Source: Stramenopiles sp. TOSAG23-2 (lineage: Eukaryota > Sar). Taken from it: a stretch of 25,150 bases of DNA. Position 1 is the first letter of the stretch. Every line of letters begins with the position of its first letter. The position numbers and the translations under genes are program-made. The notes under the pieces are model-generated. The model was not told where the DNA came from, did no database searches, and saw nothing but the letters and a program-made list of their open reading frames with translations. The stretch is from positions 6,136 through 31,285 of the forward strand of contig LT649373.1 of assembly GCA_900128395.1 (NCBI GenBank), given 5' to 3'. Below are positions 1-8,274 of the stretch, in pieces.

Positions 1-350
1 CTAACCTAAACCCGCATCAAAAAAAAAAAAAAAGAAAAAAAAAAAAAAAAAAAAAGAAAAAAATCAAAAACAACAAAATGAATTTAAATTAGAACACATA
101 CATAGCACCATACAGGATATAACCAAATCATCAGTATAATTTGAATATAGTTAGAAAGAAGAAACATTATACATATATATTTACGTATTCGAAACGTGTA
201 ACAATTACGTATATATAAACAGATATATATTGTATCAAATTTATATATTTATATACTAGATACTTTGGTAAAAGAAATTTAAAAATAAGTACTATATTTT
301 GAATTTATTTTGTTAGTTTTAGCATATATATCTTGTTAAAGCGGGAAAAA
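1..350. other. A-rich 5' flank of SMC5
   Basis: No coding frame is visible. Bases 19-62 are an almost pure A tract broken by a few G and C bases, followed by AT-rich DNA with several ATATAT/TATATA stretches (about 172-260 and 324-331). It probably holds the SMC5 promoter and 5' UTR. The first 13 bases resemble one and a half plant-type telomere units, but this is too short to mean anything. Confidence 0.5.
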
Positions 351-3300
351 ATGATGATGATGCCAATGGATGGTGGGTCTGCGTCGTCCAATAATAGTAG
401 CACAACCACCACCACCACCACTACTACCACTACTTCTGGTAGAAAACGTCGCAACAATGGTAGTATTGATTTAACCGATGATAACGATGTAACAGTAGCT
501 AATTTGGATGAAATACAATTTCCATGGAGAGTTGGATCTGTGAAAGGTATTTATATGTCAGATTTTTTAACATATCATCAAAATGTTAAAGTAGATTTTG
601 GAACCAGGGTGAACCTTGTCATTGGACCAAATGGAAATGGTAAATCATCGATCGTGTGTGCAATTATGATTGGTTTAAATGGTAAAATAAAAACATTGGA
701 TCGTGGGGACGATATAACTTCGTTCATTCGCAACAAAGAAACGCATGACGAGACAGAAGTACCACAAGCAACACTGATGATCGAATTAGTAGGTTCAAAA
801 GATCATGGAGAACATAGACGAGTTTTTATTAAATGTGTGATATCTCGTGAAAAAAAGACAAGTATATTTTATATGAATAGGAATGCTTTCGAAGAAATGA
901 ACATCCTCAATGTATGGAATGAAAAAAAGGGAGAAAAAAAGCATGAGTTTGTAAATGCTGATAAAACGAAGGAGAATATCATCATGAAAAAAGTGAATAA
1001 AGGAGAGGTTACTAATCTAGTTCGTGACATTTTTCACATTGATTTAGGTAATGTATGTCAGTTTCTTCCCCAACAAGCTGTTAGGGATTTTACTAGTTGT
1101 AACTCAAAAGAACTATTGAGACGAACAGTTGAATCCATTTTAGGCAAAGATATGATAGAAGAGCAACAAGAATTAGCAAGAACACAAGAAGCCAGAAGTA
1201 CAGAGAATTTGGAATTGGAAAATCTTGAAGACAACTTGGGAAATAAGCAAAGAGAGGCTGACTCATTGGAAGAAAAGATCGATACAGTGAAACGTATTCA
1301 AGCTGATCGCAAGCGATTGGAATTAATGAAAATGAAAGTAGGTTGGTTAAGATTTTTCGGATGTCGAAATGAACTTGGTCGTACAAAAGAGGATATGAAG
1401 AAGCTTGAAGAGCAGCTTGTGGCATTAAAGAAAGAATTAGAGCCTCAAGAGAAGACATTGAAGAAAGAGGAAAAGGCACTTAAATATATTGAAAAGAAAA
1501 AGCAAGAACCATTGACTAAACAAAAAAATCAATCGAAAGCGCAATTGAAGCGGTTAAAGGATCGAATTCAACGTGCAAATGATAAGTTTGAAGATACAAA
1601 GAATGATATCGAAAATTTAGAAACGAAACGCAATCAACGGAATACAAAGATGCAACAGTACAAACAAGCAATTGAAGAGAAAAAAATTGAATTGTCTGGT
1701 TTGGACGATCTGAATGAACTACAAGGTAATGTGAATAATATCGAAAAACAAAGGAGAGCATTGAATCATAAAGTTAGTAGCGAGGAACAAAAAATTGAAG
1801 ATCTTCAAGATCAAATTCAAAACATTGAACGCGATATAAATAAACACAAAAGAACAATGGAGCAGATTAAAAATGTACATACCGAGAAATTGACGAAGTG
1901 TTTCCAACAGGATCGAAGTGGTGGTAATGTTAAAAGAGCATTTGATATTTTAAGAAACTTAAAACAGGAAAATAAACTTCATGGTGTAGTGAATGGCCCG
2001 CTTGCTGCTGAAATAACATGTACTGGCAGGCCAGATGTTCTTGAAAATGTTATTGGCAGAAGATATATCAATGCATTTATCTTTACGGATCGAAGGGATG
2101 TAGATTTGTTATTTCGTACAAATAAACCAGTTGCGGACAAAATTACATATATAATGACGCCAAACATAATTACCCCAGATCACCCATTCAATCCAACAAA
2201 CATTAATGGTGTATCGTTGAAATTTGCAGATCAGTTATTAATTGAGCCAAAACGAGAAATTTTATCAGCACTATGTGGTAATACTAAAATTTCAAACACA
2301 CTTATCGGTGACGAAAATGCTCAAAAGGAAGTTGACAATCAAAATCGACCATTGATACATGTTATATCCCAACGTTATGGTGGTAATAAAGGATTTGTTT
2401 TGTTTACAGATAAATTTAGACATCAAGTAAGATATAATAATTTATTTCGTGGCACAACAGCTGAACAATCGAAACAATTTGGAAGTAGATATGACAATTT
2501 CGGATTAACTAAAAGGGTAGACAAAGAACGATACAATGCTGAAAAGAGGTCTATGATGCAGAAAGCTCAACAAATTGAAGGTTTGAAGTCACAAATTGCC
2601 AGCATTAATGAAACGATTGCACCAATAACTAAACAACGAGCGGAATTGATTATTGAATTGGAAGGTTTCAAAGGGAAAATCAAGGCGAGAAGAAAATTGG
2701 AACAACGTATTGCTAAATGGGAAAGACAAATTGAAGATTTGGTAGGAAGGGATTTCGACAAGGAAATTGCGGAATTGAAAGTCAATATGGTTAAGTTTAG
2801 TGATGAACAAGTCAAGTTGTTGCAAAAATGGGTAACATATTATAAAGATGAATATATGCCAAAGATTGAGGAATTTGGTGCTGTACAATTAGATTACCAA
2901 TGCCGTAAAATGCATATTGCTGATTTGAAGGATGCATATGAAGTCTCAAAAGTTGCCTATGATGATGTTAAACGAAGACGTGATGTTTGTTACGAGCGAT
3001 TGATCGAATTAAGAGCTCGTGCTAAAAGACTCCTGGCAAAGGCAAAGGAAGTGCTAGAAAATGAGCAAGATGCCCCAGAAGGGTACAATGAAATTACAAA
3101 TAGTTTGGATGAACTTGAAGGTATGATTGGGTCGCTTGAATTGACACTTTCAAGAGAAAGATCTAATCCACAGCAAGAGAAATACATGATTGAAAAATAT
3201 GAAAAGCTCAATGAGGAAATTGCCGAGTTAACAAATCAAAGAAACGAGTATGAACATAAACAAAGTGCAGCGGAGCAAGAATATATTCAGCAAAAAGATG

Positions 3301-3842
3301 CTTGGGTGCAAAAAGTTGAAGATTTAGTGCAGAAGATTTCAATCAAGTTTAAAGCAAATATGCACGGTATAGGGCATGAAGGAGATGTTGAATTAAAGAA
3401 AACAGATCAAATAAAAGACTATGGTGTCTACATGAGAGTTTCGTATTTACCAGGACAACGAGTGACACAATTGAATCATTCTCAACACTCTGGTGGTGAA
3501 AAACGTGTAGCTACCATTATGTACTTACTTGCGTTACAAAAATTGAATCCAAGTTGTCCTTTGCGTATTGTAGATGAAATTAACCAAGGAATGGATGCGA
3601 AAAATGAACGAAAAGCATTTGCTGCGCTTGTTGAGAATGTATGTGGGAAACAAAATGATGAAAGAGCACGCAGATCAGGATCGCAATTTTTTGTCATTAC
3701 GCCAAAATTATTACCAAATTTTGAATATAGACCAGAAGTAACAGTTTTGACTGTCTGCAAGGCTAAATCAATGATCAGCTCAAAAGGGTGGGATTTGGAT
3801 GCATTCATTAGAAAGAAAAAGCAAAAAACAAGGGTCACGTAA
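351..3842 (+). CDS. SMC5, structural maintenance of chromosomes protein 5
   Basis: SMC5 is an ATPase that pairs with SMC6 to form the SMC5/6 complex, which acts in recombinational repair, replication-fork stability and chromosome segregation in the nucleus. The 1163-residue frame shows the full SMC plan: Walker A GPNGNGKS (about 92-99), a long charged coiled coil, a hinge (about 525-700), a second coiled coil, the ABC signature SGGEKR (about 1046) and Walker B LRIVDEINQGMD (about 1072-1083). The SMC5-type ending FVITPKLLPNFEY separates it from SMC1-4 and SMC6. The length is close to the family norm of about 1,050-1,150. I chose the ATG at 351, the first of four in a row; the open frame extends upstream only through non-ATG codons. 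The N-terminus is low-complexity: eleven threonines from ACN codons, then GRKRR and an acidic SIDLTDD stretch like a SUMO-interacting motif. There are no introns. AATAAA lies about 35 bases after the stop. Confidence 0.95.
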   Translation: MMMMPMDGGSASSNNSSTTTTTTTTTTTSGRKRRNNGSIDLTDDNDVTVANLDEIQFPWRVGSVKGIYMSDFLTYHQNVKVDFGTRVNLVIGPNGNGKSSIVCAIMIGLNGKIKTLDRGDDITSFIRNKETHDETEVPQATLMIELVGSKDHGEHRRVFIKCVISREKKTSIFYMNRNAFEEMNILNVWNEKKGEKKHEFVNADKTKENIIMKKVNKGEVTNLVRDIFHIDLGNVCQFLPQQAVRDFTSCNSKELLRRTVESILGKDMIEEQQELARTQEARSTENLELENLEDNLGNKQREADSLEEKIDTVKRIQADRKRLELMKMKVGWLRFFGCRNELGRTKEDMKKLEEQLVALKKELEPQEKTLKKEEKALKYIEKKKQEPLTKQKNQSKAQLKRLKDRIQRANDKFEDTKNDIENLETKRNQRNTKMQQYKQAIEEKKIELSGLDDLNELQGNVNNIEKQRRALNHKVSSEEQKIEDLQDQIQNIERDINKHKRTMEQIKNVHTEKLTKCFQQDRSGGNVKRAFDILRNLKQENKLHGVVNGPLAAEITCTGRPDVLENVIGRRYINAFIFTDRRDVDLLFRTNKPVADKITYIMTPNIITPDHPFNPTNINGVSLKFADQLLIEPKREILSALCGNTKISNTLIGDENAQKEVDNQNRPLIHVISQRYGGNKGFVLFTDKFRHQVRYNNLFRGTTAEQSKQFGSRYDNFGLTKRVDKERYNAEKRSMMQKAQQIEGLKSQIASINETIAPITKQRAELIIELEGFKGKIKARRKLEQRIAKWERQIEDLVGRDFDKEIAELKVNMVKFSDEQVKLLQKWVTYYKDEYMPKIEEFGAVQLDYQCRKMHIADLKDAYEVSKVAYDDVKRRRDVCYERLIELRARAKRLLAKAKEVLENEQDAPEGYNEITNSLDELEGMIGSLELTLSRERSNPQQEKYMIEKYEKLNEEIAELTNQRNEYEHKQSAAEQEYIQQKDAWVQKVEDLVQKISIKFKANMHGIGHEGDVELKKTDQIKDYGVYMRVSYLPGQRVTQLNHSQHSGGEKRVATIMYLLALQKLNPSCPLRIVDEINQGMDAKNERKAFAALVENVCGKQNDERARRSGSQFFVITPKLLPNFEYRPEVTVLTVCKAKSMISSKGWDLDAFIRKKKQKTRVT

Positions 3843-3890
3843 GAAGAAAACTGCTGTGTATTTTTAAAAAAACTAATCAATAAAAAAAAA

Positions 3891-3956
3891 TATTACGAAC
3901 GTTCGTACATACGAAGCGTAATATAAAAGAATGTCATTAAATAGGCCGTAATTACG
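3891..3956. repeat. Nested TACG/CGTA palindromes in the SMC5 3' flank
   Basis: Bases 3894-3907 form a perfect 14-bp palindrome (TACGAACGTTCGTA). It lies inside a looser inverted pair, TATTACG at 3891-3897 and CGTAATA at 3917-3923. A second 10-bp palindrome, CGTAATTACG, sits at 3947-3956. They begin about 50 bases after the SMC5 stop codon, just past an AATAAA. Similar elements occur after D1bLIC and SPAG17. The role is unknown; a 3'-end processing hairpin or a protein-binding site is possible. Confidence 0.6.
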
Positions 3957-4365
3957 AAGTGTGTGGTGTACATATATAATATATATAATTTAATTTACGC
4001 ATAATTTATTTTTAATTTACTCATGATAATTCCTACTCTTCAAAAGAATAAAATAACTGAAATAATCTATCTCACACAAGTGTGTTGATATTCTCATAAT
4101 CGAAAATACCAATGAAGGTAAATAGATAGTATCAACTACTCATAATAGCTGATGGAAAATGGGCATCATAGGAAGGCGGAGAATAAATATAAATATATCA
4201 TATGACCCACCGGCGATAAGATCCGTACGATTTGGGTAAATACCTTAATAAAACGATTATTATAGGCGCAAGTTTTAATAATCGCGGTTTGTATATCTCT
4301 ACACGATATATATATAAAAAATTCTCTTATTTATATATTTTATATTTTATAATATATATATATTT

Positions 4366-4438
4366 TATAAAAAATTCTCTTATTCATAAGTTAAAGATTT
4401 TATTTTACTCATAATGTTATATTCACTATATATGTGTA
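4366..4438 (+). repeat. Direct repeat, copy 1
   Basis: This 73-base segment matches 4593-4670 almost base for base. The shared text begins ATAAAAAATTCTCTTATT and ends TTCACTATATATGTGTA, with a few bases gained or lost in the middle. A truncated third copy containing only the first part lies at 4311-4338. The copies are in the same orientation and about 230 bases apart. The element has no coding capacity or terminal inverted repeats that I can see. Confidence 0.8.
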
Positions 4439-4561
4439 ACCAACTTGACTACAAACAATTATACAGCTCCCGATAGTATTAAAGCAGTTTCAGCTGTATT
4501 TAAAAAGCGAAAGAAGAAAAAGCAGAGAAAAGGTAATATACGGAAGTCTGCTTTGAAGTAG
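4415..4561 (+). other. Basic open frame without ATG, possible exon or gene fragment
   Basis: A 48-codon frame is open from 4415 to the TAG at 4559-4561. Its last 30 residues look protein-like: an acidic-to-hydrophobic stretch APDSIKAVSAVF followed by a dense basic run KKRKKKKQRKG and the end KSALK. There is no ATG in the frame, so it would need an upstream exon; a possible acceptor ATACAG lies at about 4463-4468. It could be the last exon of a nuclear or ribosome-associated basic protein, a pseudogene tail, or chance. I do not recognise the family. Confidence 0.25.
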
Positions 4562-4592
4562 AATAAAGTTTTATTTTTTTATAACCACACTA

Positions 4593-4670
4593 TATAAAAA
4601 ATTCTCTTATTTATATATAAGTTAAAGATTTTATTTTACTCATAATGTTTATATTCACTATATATGTGTA
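4593..4670 (+). repeat. Direct repeat, copy 2
   Basis: This 78-base segment is the second near-complete copy of the element at 4366-4438. The two copies bracket a 154-base segment that ends a basic open frame. The high identity in noncoding AT-rich DNA suggests a recent local duplication or two insertions of the same small element. Confidence 0.8.
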
Positions 4671-4737
4671 GTTACCAGAAATAATTAATACTATTACCTA
4701 AACAGAATTGCATTTAAAATGAAAAAGTGTGGAAGAA

Positions 4738-5011
4738 TTATTTATATTGTGTAGATCCCGGGGAATCAGGAGGTTTAACTCTCCGCCTGAGCGATGCACT
4801 TCTGCTTCTATTATCGATATCAGCACCACCAATTTCAGTTTTTAACCGTCTTTTGTCTAAACGAAAAATGTCAGACCATATTTCGTAACATTTTAATAGG
4901 ATAAATATACCTGGTAAAATGGTCATTCGTATCATATCTTCGATATTGATCGGAATTTGAAAAATCACGAGTAGAAAATACGTAAAAAATTAAAAATATA
5001 CGCCTACTCAT
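4738..5011 (-). pseudogene. Small putative membrane protein, frameshifted in a T run
   Basis: On the minus strand, an ATG at 5011-5009 opens a frame reading MSRRIFLIFYVF. After a six-T run a neighbouring frame continues to a TAA near 4738 with a hydrophobic stretch (TYFLLVIF), a second hydrophobic segment (MTILPGIFILLKCYEIW), then a basic, serine-rich tail (SRSASLRRRVKPPDSPG). A one- or two-base indel in the T run would join them into a protein of roughly 90 residues. That may be a real mutation or a homopolymer sequencing error. I recognise no family. The ATG lies inside the left arm of the 5.0/11.1 kb inverted repeat. Confidence is low because the frame is short. Confidence 0.3.
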
Positions 5012-5066
5012 GCTTCTTGTATAGAGTATTAGTTTGCAGACGTGCATTAGAGCTTTATACTATTAT
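5003..5066 (+). repeat. Dispersed repeat, left copy (inverted relative to 11053-11113)
   Basis: The core at 5022-5056 matches the reverse complement of 11066-11100 at 34 of 35 bases; the only difference is C versus G in the middle (TTTGCAGAcGTGCATTAG). Looser similarity extends outward on both sides (CCTACT...GCTT on one side, ACTAT on the other). A near-palindrome TACCACCTGGTGGTA follows at 5067-5081. With its partner it forms a 6-kb-spaced inverted pair enclosing four genes. Confidence 0.8.
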
Positions 5067-5572
5067 ACCACCTGGTGGTAGTAGGTATATATAAAGAAAT
5101 TTATATAATATATGAGTAAGAGAAATAATATATATATATATATATAATTTTATAATTAATGAAATATTATATTTAATATTATTTCAATTATACATTATTA
5201 TATATATATGTCCAAAAGTATGCACCGATAATTTGTTTTGTTTTTGATAGGAAGTGAATAAATATACAATAGTAAATACGTACTTGCATCAATAATCAAT
5301 AATACAAGCCAAAGTATACTAATACATCACCGCCGAGAACGTTGGCAACCAAAAATAAATAATACCAAAAAATTGCGCATGAAATTAAAATTTATTGCAT
5401 TTTATACTTTTTTTATACGGAATACAAAATGAATAGAGACAATGTATAGGAAATATATTCAGAAGAAGAACCAAAAAAAAAAGAATAGGTACATTTAATT
5501 ATTTTTATTTACCTATATATATATACATATATTATTATTTTGACTGTTGTGTTGTTATATATATTATATATA

Positions 5573-6373
5573 ATGAACCTGATAGAACGTTTAAAAGCTT
5601 CATTACAAGTATTATGGACATGTGTTTTTTGCTACTCAACACTTTCATTATTAGGTTTAGGATTTATTAATCTTGGTGCCAGTTGCGATAAGCCTTTGGC
5701 GGAGGTATTAATTGGCTATGGATTGTTATTTTTGTTTGGTTTAATTTTAGAAATTGCTGGAATGTTTCGAGCAGATGAAAGTAGGCCGATGCCATTGAAA
5801 ATTGCGATGGGGAAGATGATATTTTTAGGATTATGCTTATTATGGACTTTAATTAGTAATATGTGGACATTTTCCAGCGTAGAATGTCGAGGAGCAAGAA
5901 CTTGGAATCGTGTTGGATTACAAAAAGGAGCGATTGGCATTACAATATGGATGAATATCTTTTGTGCCATTGTTTTGGCATTTTTATTTTTTATTTTATA
6001 TGGTACATGTGCTGGATTAGTTGGTTATGCGTATAGTGAAAAGGATAGACCAATGTATTTACCATATCTTGCCTCATATGATAGTTTTTGTGTTTATTTA
6101 GGTGGTTATCGTTCATCAGATGATGGTTTTGGTGTACAAGCTGGTGGTGTACTTAGTACGAATCATAGAAAATATGGTGATGAAGAATATGCAACAAATG
6201 ATGAACGTGCTGGATTTTTAAATACAGGGGATTCAAAAGCAGATCAAGAATTTGAACAAAAAATGGTACGGAATTATGTATCACAATATGATGATATGGT
6301 AAATCGCATGAATTCAGAAACTGAAGATGAATTTGATGATGAAATAAAATATGGGAGTGGAAGGATTGTATGA
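5573..6373 (+). CDS. Four-helix membrane protein of unknown family
   Basis: The 266-residue protein has four hydrophobic helices (about 13-35, 44-65, 80-102 and 120-155) followed by a soluble, acidic, tyrosine-rich tail of about 110 residues that ends in EDEFDDEIKYGSG. Two cysteines sit in the presumed outer loops: CDKP at 38 and ECR at 105. The order short N-terminus, GLGxxxLGASCDKP, second helix recalls small MARVEL/TMEM272-like tetraspan proteins, but this is a weak visual resemblance and the function is unknown. I start at the ATG at 5573 because the open frame upstream has no ATG. AT-repeat DNA lies directly before it. It converges on the decarboxylase, with 124 bases between stops. There is no intron and no signal peptide distinct from helix 1. 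Confidence 0.75.
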   Translation: MNLIERLKASLQVLWTCVFCYSTLSLLGLGFINLGASCDKPLAEVLIGYGLLFLFGLILEIAGMFRADESRPMPLKIAMGKMIFLGLCLLWTLISNMWTFSSVECRGARTWNRVGLQKGAIGITIWMNIFCAIVLAFLFFILYGTCAGLVGYAYSEKDRPMYLPYLASYDSFCVYLGGYRSSDDGFGVQAGGVLSTNHRKYGDEEYATNDERAGFLNTGDSKADQEFEQKMVRNYVSQYDDMVNRMNSETEDEFDDEIKYGSGRIV

Positions 6374-6497
6374 GATATTTAAAAAATATATTTGTCTCGC
6401 TAGATATTATACATGTTTACAACCCAGCTCATGTATATACACATTTAATGGAACATTCATTCTCTTATATAAAATATTTAAAATATTATTATTTTTT

Positions 6498-7970
6498 TTA
6501 CGAATTCCAAAATTTACATACATCTTCCCATGTCTCTCGTTCTTTTACTATGTTGAATTCTAAAAGTTCAACTTTTTCTTTGTCATCCATATCCTTGCTT
6601 TGTTGATATCGATATGAATAAACAGCTGGTGCTGGGATACTATTGTATCTACTGTGCATAGAATATGTATATCCACCTGCATCATGAACAACTAACCAAT
6701 CTCCTTCAAGTATCTTTGGCATTAAACGTTTTGTTGCAATCATATCTCCACTGAAACATAATGGTCCTGCTATATCATATAGTTCAAATTCATTTTTTTC
6801 TTTAATAATACGTTCATTTATTATTGTTGTTCTTCTTCTTCTGTTATTATTATTATTATCATCACGAACAATTGCAGAGGAAAAAACACTGATACGATGT
6901 GCCCATTGTTTTGGTAAATATGCGGTACGTAAAAACATATCACTACCAACATGGCATGTTGCAATATTTCTTCCACTATTATTTTTAACATTATTCACAT
7001 ATGTTCCTATCCAACCACATTTTTGTATCATACTTCTTCCAAATTCAGTAAAAATTTCAAATCGATTATCACTATTATTATTATCATTAAATTCAACAAT
7101 ACTTTCTTTCAATTTTTTTGCATATTCCAAATAGTGAATTTTTGCATCTTCATCAGAGTCATAATTTATTCCTAATCCACCACCAAAATCAAGTATCGTT
7201 ATTTGTTGCTGCCGATTACTTGTACTATCATGTCGTATTATATTATTAATTTCTACTGCTAAATTTGTAATGCATTTAACTCCATCTACTAACATATCCA
7301 AGGGACAGCCTTGACTTCCTACATGTACATGGAATCCGGTGATAAATTTGTATTTCTTACATTTTTCAATGATTTCATCCTTATTGTTTCCAATATAAAC
7401 TCCAAATTTCGATGTTTTTGTTGCCGTGCTTGACGTAGAAATTTTGCCACTTCCTAATCCAGGGTTAATTCTCAGACCAACACGAGGTGCTAATACATCA
7501 CTTTTTAATTTCGTTAAAACAGCAGCAACTCGTTCTATTTCATTTAAATTGTCACAGTTCATATAGATACGGTTTTTAATGCAAAATTCAATTTCTGAAT
7601 TTGTCTTTGCTGGTGAATCAAATACAATTTTTTCTTTTTCAAAACCACATTGTATTGCATGCTTTACCTCCACAATTGAAGCACATTCCGCACCAAGTTT
7701 TAATTTACATGCTTTCTTTAAGACTCCACCCAAAGGATTTGATTTGATGGCAAATGTATGCGTTGTTTTAGTTGTCTTTAATATAGAAAATGCCTCAAAT
7801 AATTTGTTTGCATTTTCTTCAAAACGTGTGAAATTCATAAAATATGCTACTGGATTGATTTCTTTATCTAATAAATTTTCTTTTGAGATTAATGCATGTT
7901 GTAGAGCTTTTTGTATGTGCGATGGGCATAGCGGTGGTATTACAGTACCATTTAAACTTAAACTTGCCAT
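6498..7970 (-). CDS. Fold-type III PLP decarboxylase, diaminopimelate/ornithine decarboxylase family
   Basis: The 490-residue enzyme carries the hallmarks of the alanine-racemase-fold decarboxylases that remove CO2 from ornithine, diaminopimelate, arginine or carboxynorspermidine. The PLP-binding lysine is K76 in FAIKSNP; HVHVGSQ (214-220), the phosphate-binding LDFGGG (260-265), EFGR (309-312; usually EPGR), the active-site loop GPLCFSGD (402-409, Cys405) and HDAGGYTYSMHSRYNS (429-444) follow in order. The CxSGD and DAG-Y-SM patterns are closer to diaminopimelate decarboxylase than to classical ornithine decarboxylase, whose loop is CDxxD. The residue after Cys405 is Phe instead of the Glu or Asp that contacts substrate in those enzymes, so the substrate is uncertain. 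Asn/Arg-rich inserts (296-302, 372-380) are low-complexity. There is no clear targeting peptide and no intron. It is likely to act in polyamine or lysine metabolism. Confidence 0.85.
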   Translation of the reverse strand: MASLSLNGTVIPPLCPSHIQKALQHALISKENLLDKEINPVAYFMNFTRFEENANKLFEAFSILKTTKTTHTFAIKSNPLGGVLKKACKLKLGAECASIVEVKHAIQCGFEKEKIVFDSPAKTNSEIEFCIKNRIYMNCDNLNEIERVAAVLTKLKSDVLAPRVGLRINPGLGSGKISTSSTATKTSKFGVYIGNNKDEIIEKCKKYKFITGFHVHVGSQGCPLDMLVDGVKCITNLAVEINNIIRHDSTSNRQQQITILDFGGGLGINYDSDEDAKIHYLEYAKKLKESIVEFNDNNNSDNRFEIFTEFGRSMIQKCGWIGTYVNNVKNNSGRNIATCHVGSDMFLRTAYLPKQWAHRISVFSSAIVRDDNNNNNRRRRTTIINERIIKEKNEFELYDIAGPLCFSGDMIATKRLMPKILEGDWLVVHDAGGYTYSMHSRYNSIPAPAVYSYRYQQSKDMDDKEKVELLEFNIVKERETWEDVCKFWNS

Positions 7971-8274
7971 GGTTTGTCCGGGGTGGTCTTTTTTGTGTTG
8001 TTTTCATGTAGTCGCTATGGTGGTATATCTATCTTTCATATATAGATATATATTTATTTATATATAATACATAAAATGATATATTACCTATAGTATACTG
8101 AGTATGTCACATAGTATCTTCTTATATTATAATTATTGGTTGTTTTGCCAATTGATGGACGTCTTTAAATTATAATTAGCAGGTAAATAGCACTATATAA
8201 TTACCGATTACGACAAAAAAAAAGAAGAAAGCAAATAATATTAATATTATATTTACAGCTGGACAGCTCAAAGC
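7971..8274. other. Spacer between the decarboxylase and GRL gene 1
   Basis: Both flanking genes are on the minus strand, so this holds the decarboxylase promoter and the 3' end of the GRL gene. It contains TA-repeat blocks (about 8038-8066), an A run near 8215-8222 and a short tandem AGCTCAA repeat at 8267-8280. No further gene is seen. Confidence 0.5.

Larger units (their letters stand above)
3843..5572. other. Gene-poor, repeat-rich interval between SMC5 and the tetraspan gene
   Basis: About 1.7 kb with no complete, confident gene. It holds the SMC5 3' palindromes, three copies of an AT-rich direct repeat (4311-4338 partial, 4366-4438, 4593-4670), a basic open frame lacking an ATG (4415-4561), a frameshifted minus-strand frame (4738-5011), one arm of a dispersed inverted repeat (5003-5066), a 15-base near-palindrome with odd centre (5067-5081) and an (AT)n run near 5130-5147. 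The last 250 bases before 5573 probably carry the promoter of the tetraspan gene. The overall look is of decayed gene fragments among repeats. Confidence 0.5.

Noticed and set aside
1-13. Telomere-like CTAACCTAAACCC at the window start
   Set aside because: Only about one and a half degenerate units; no array follows, so it does not support a chromosome end.
333-350. Upstream extension of SMC5 to 333
   Set aside because: The extra codons begin with TTG; four ATGs follow at 351, so the extension is not needed.
4232-4414. Plus-strand open frame of 60 codons
   Set aside because: It starts at TTG without ATG, is dominated by Ile/Tyr/Phe from AT-rich DNA and overlaps the direct repeats. A short protein-like part (4235-4310) is not enough.
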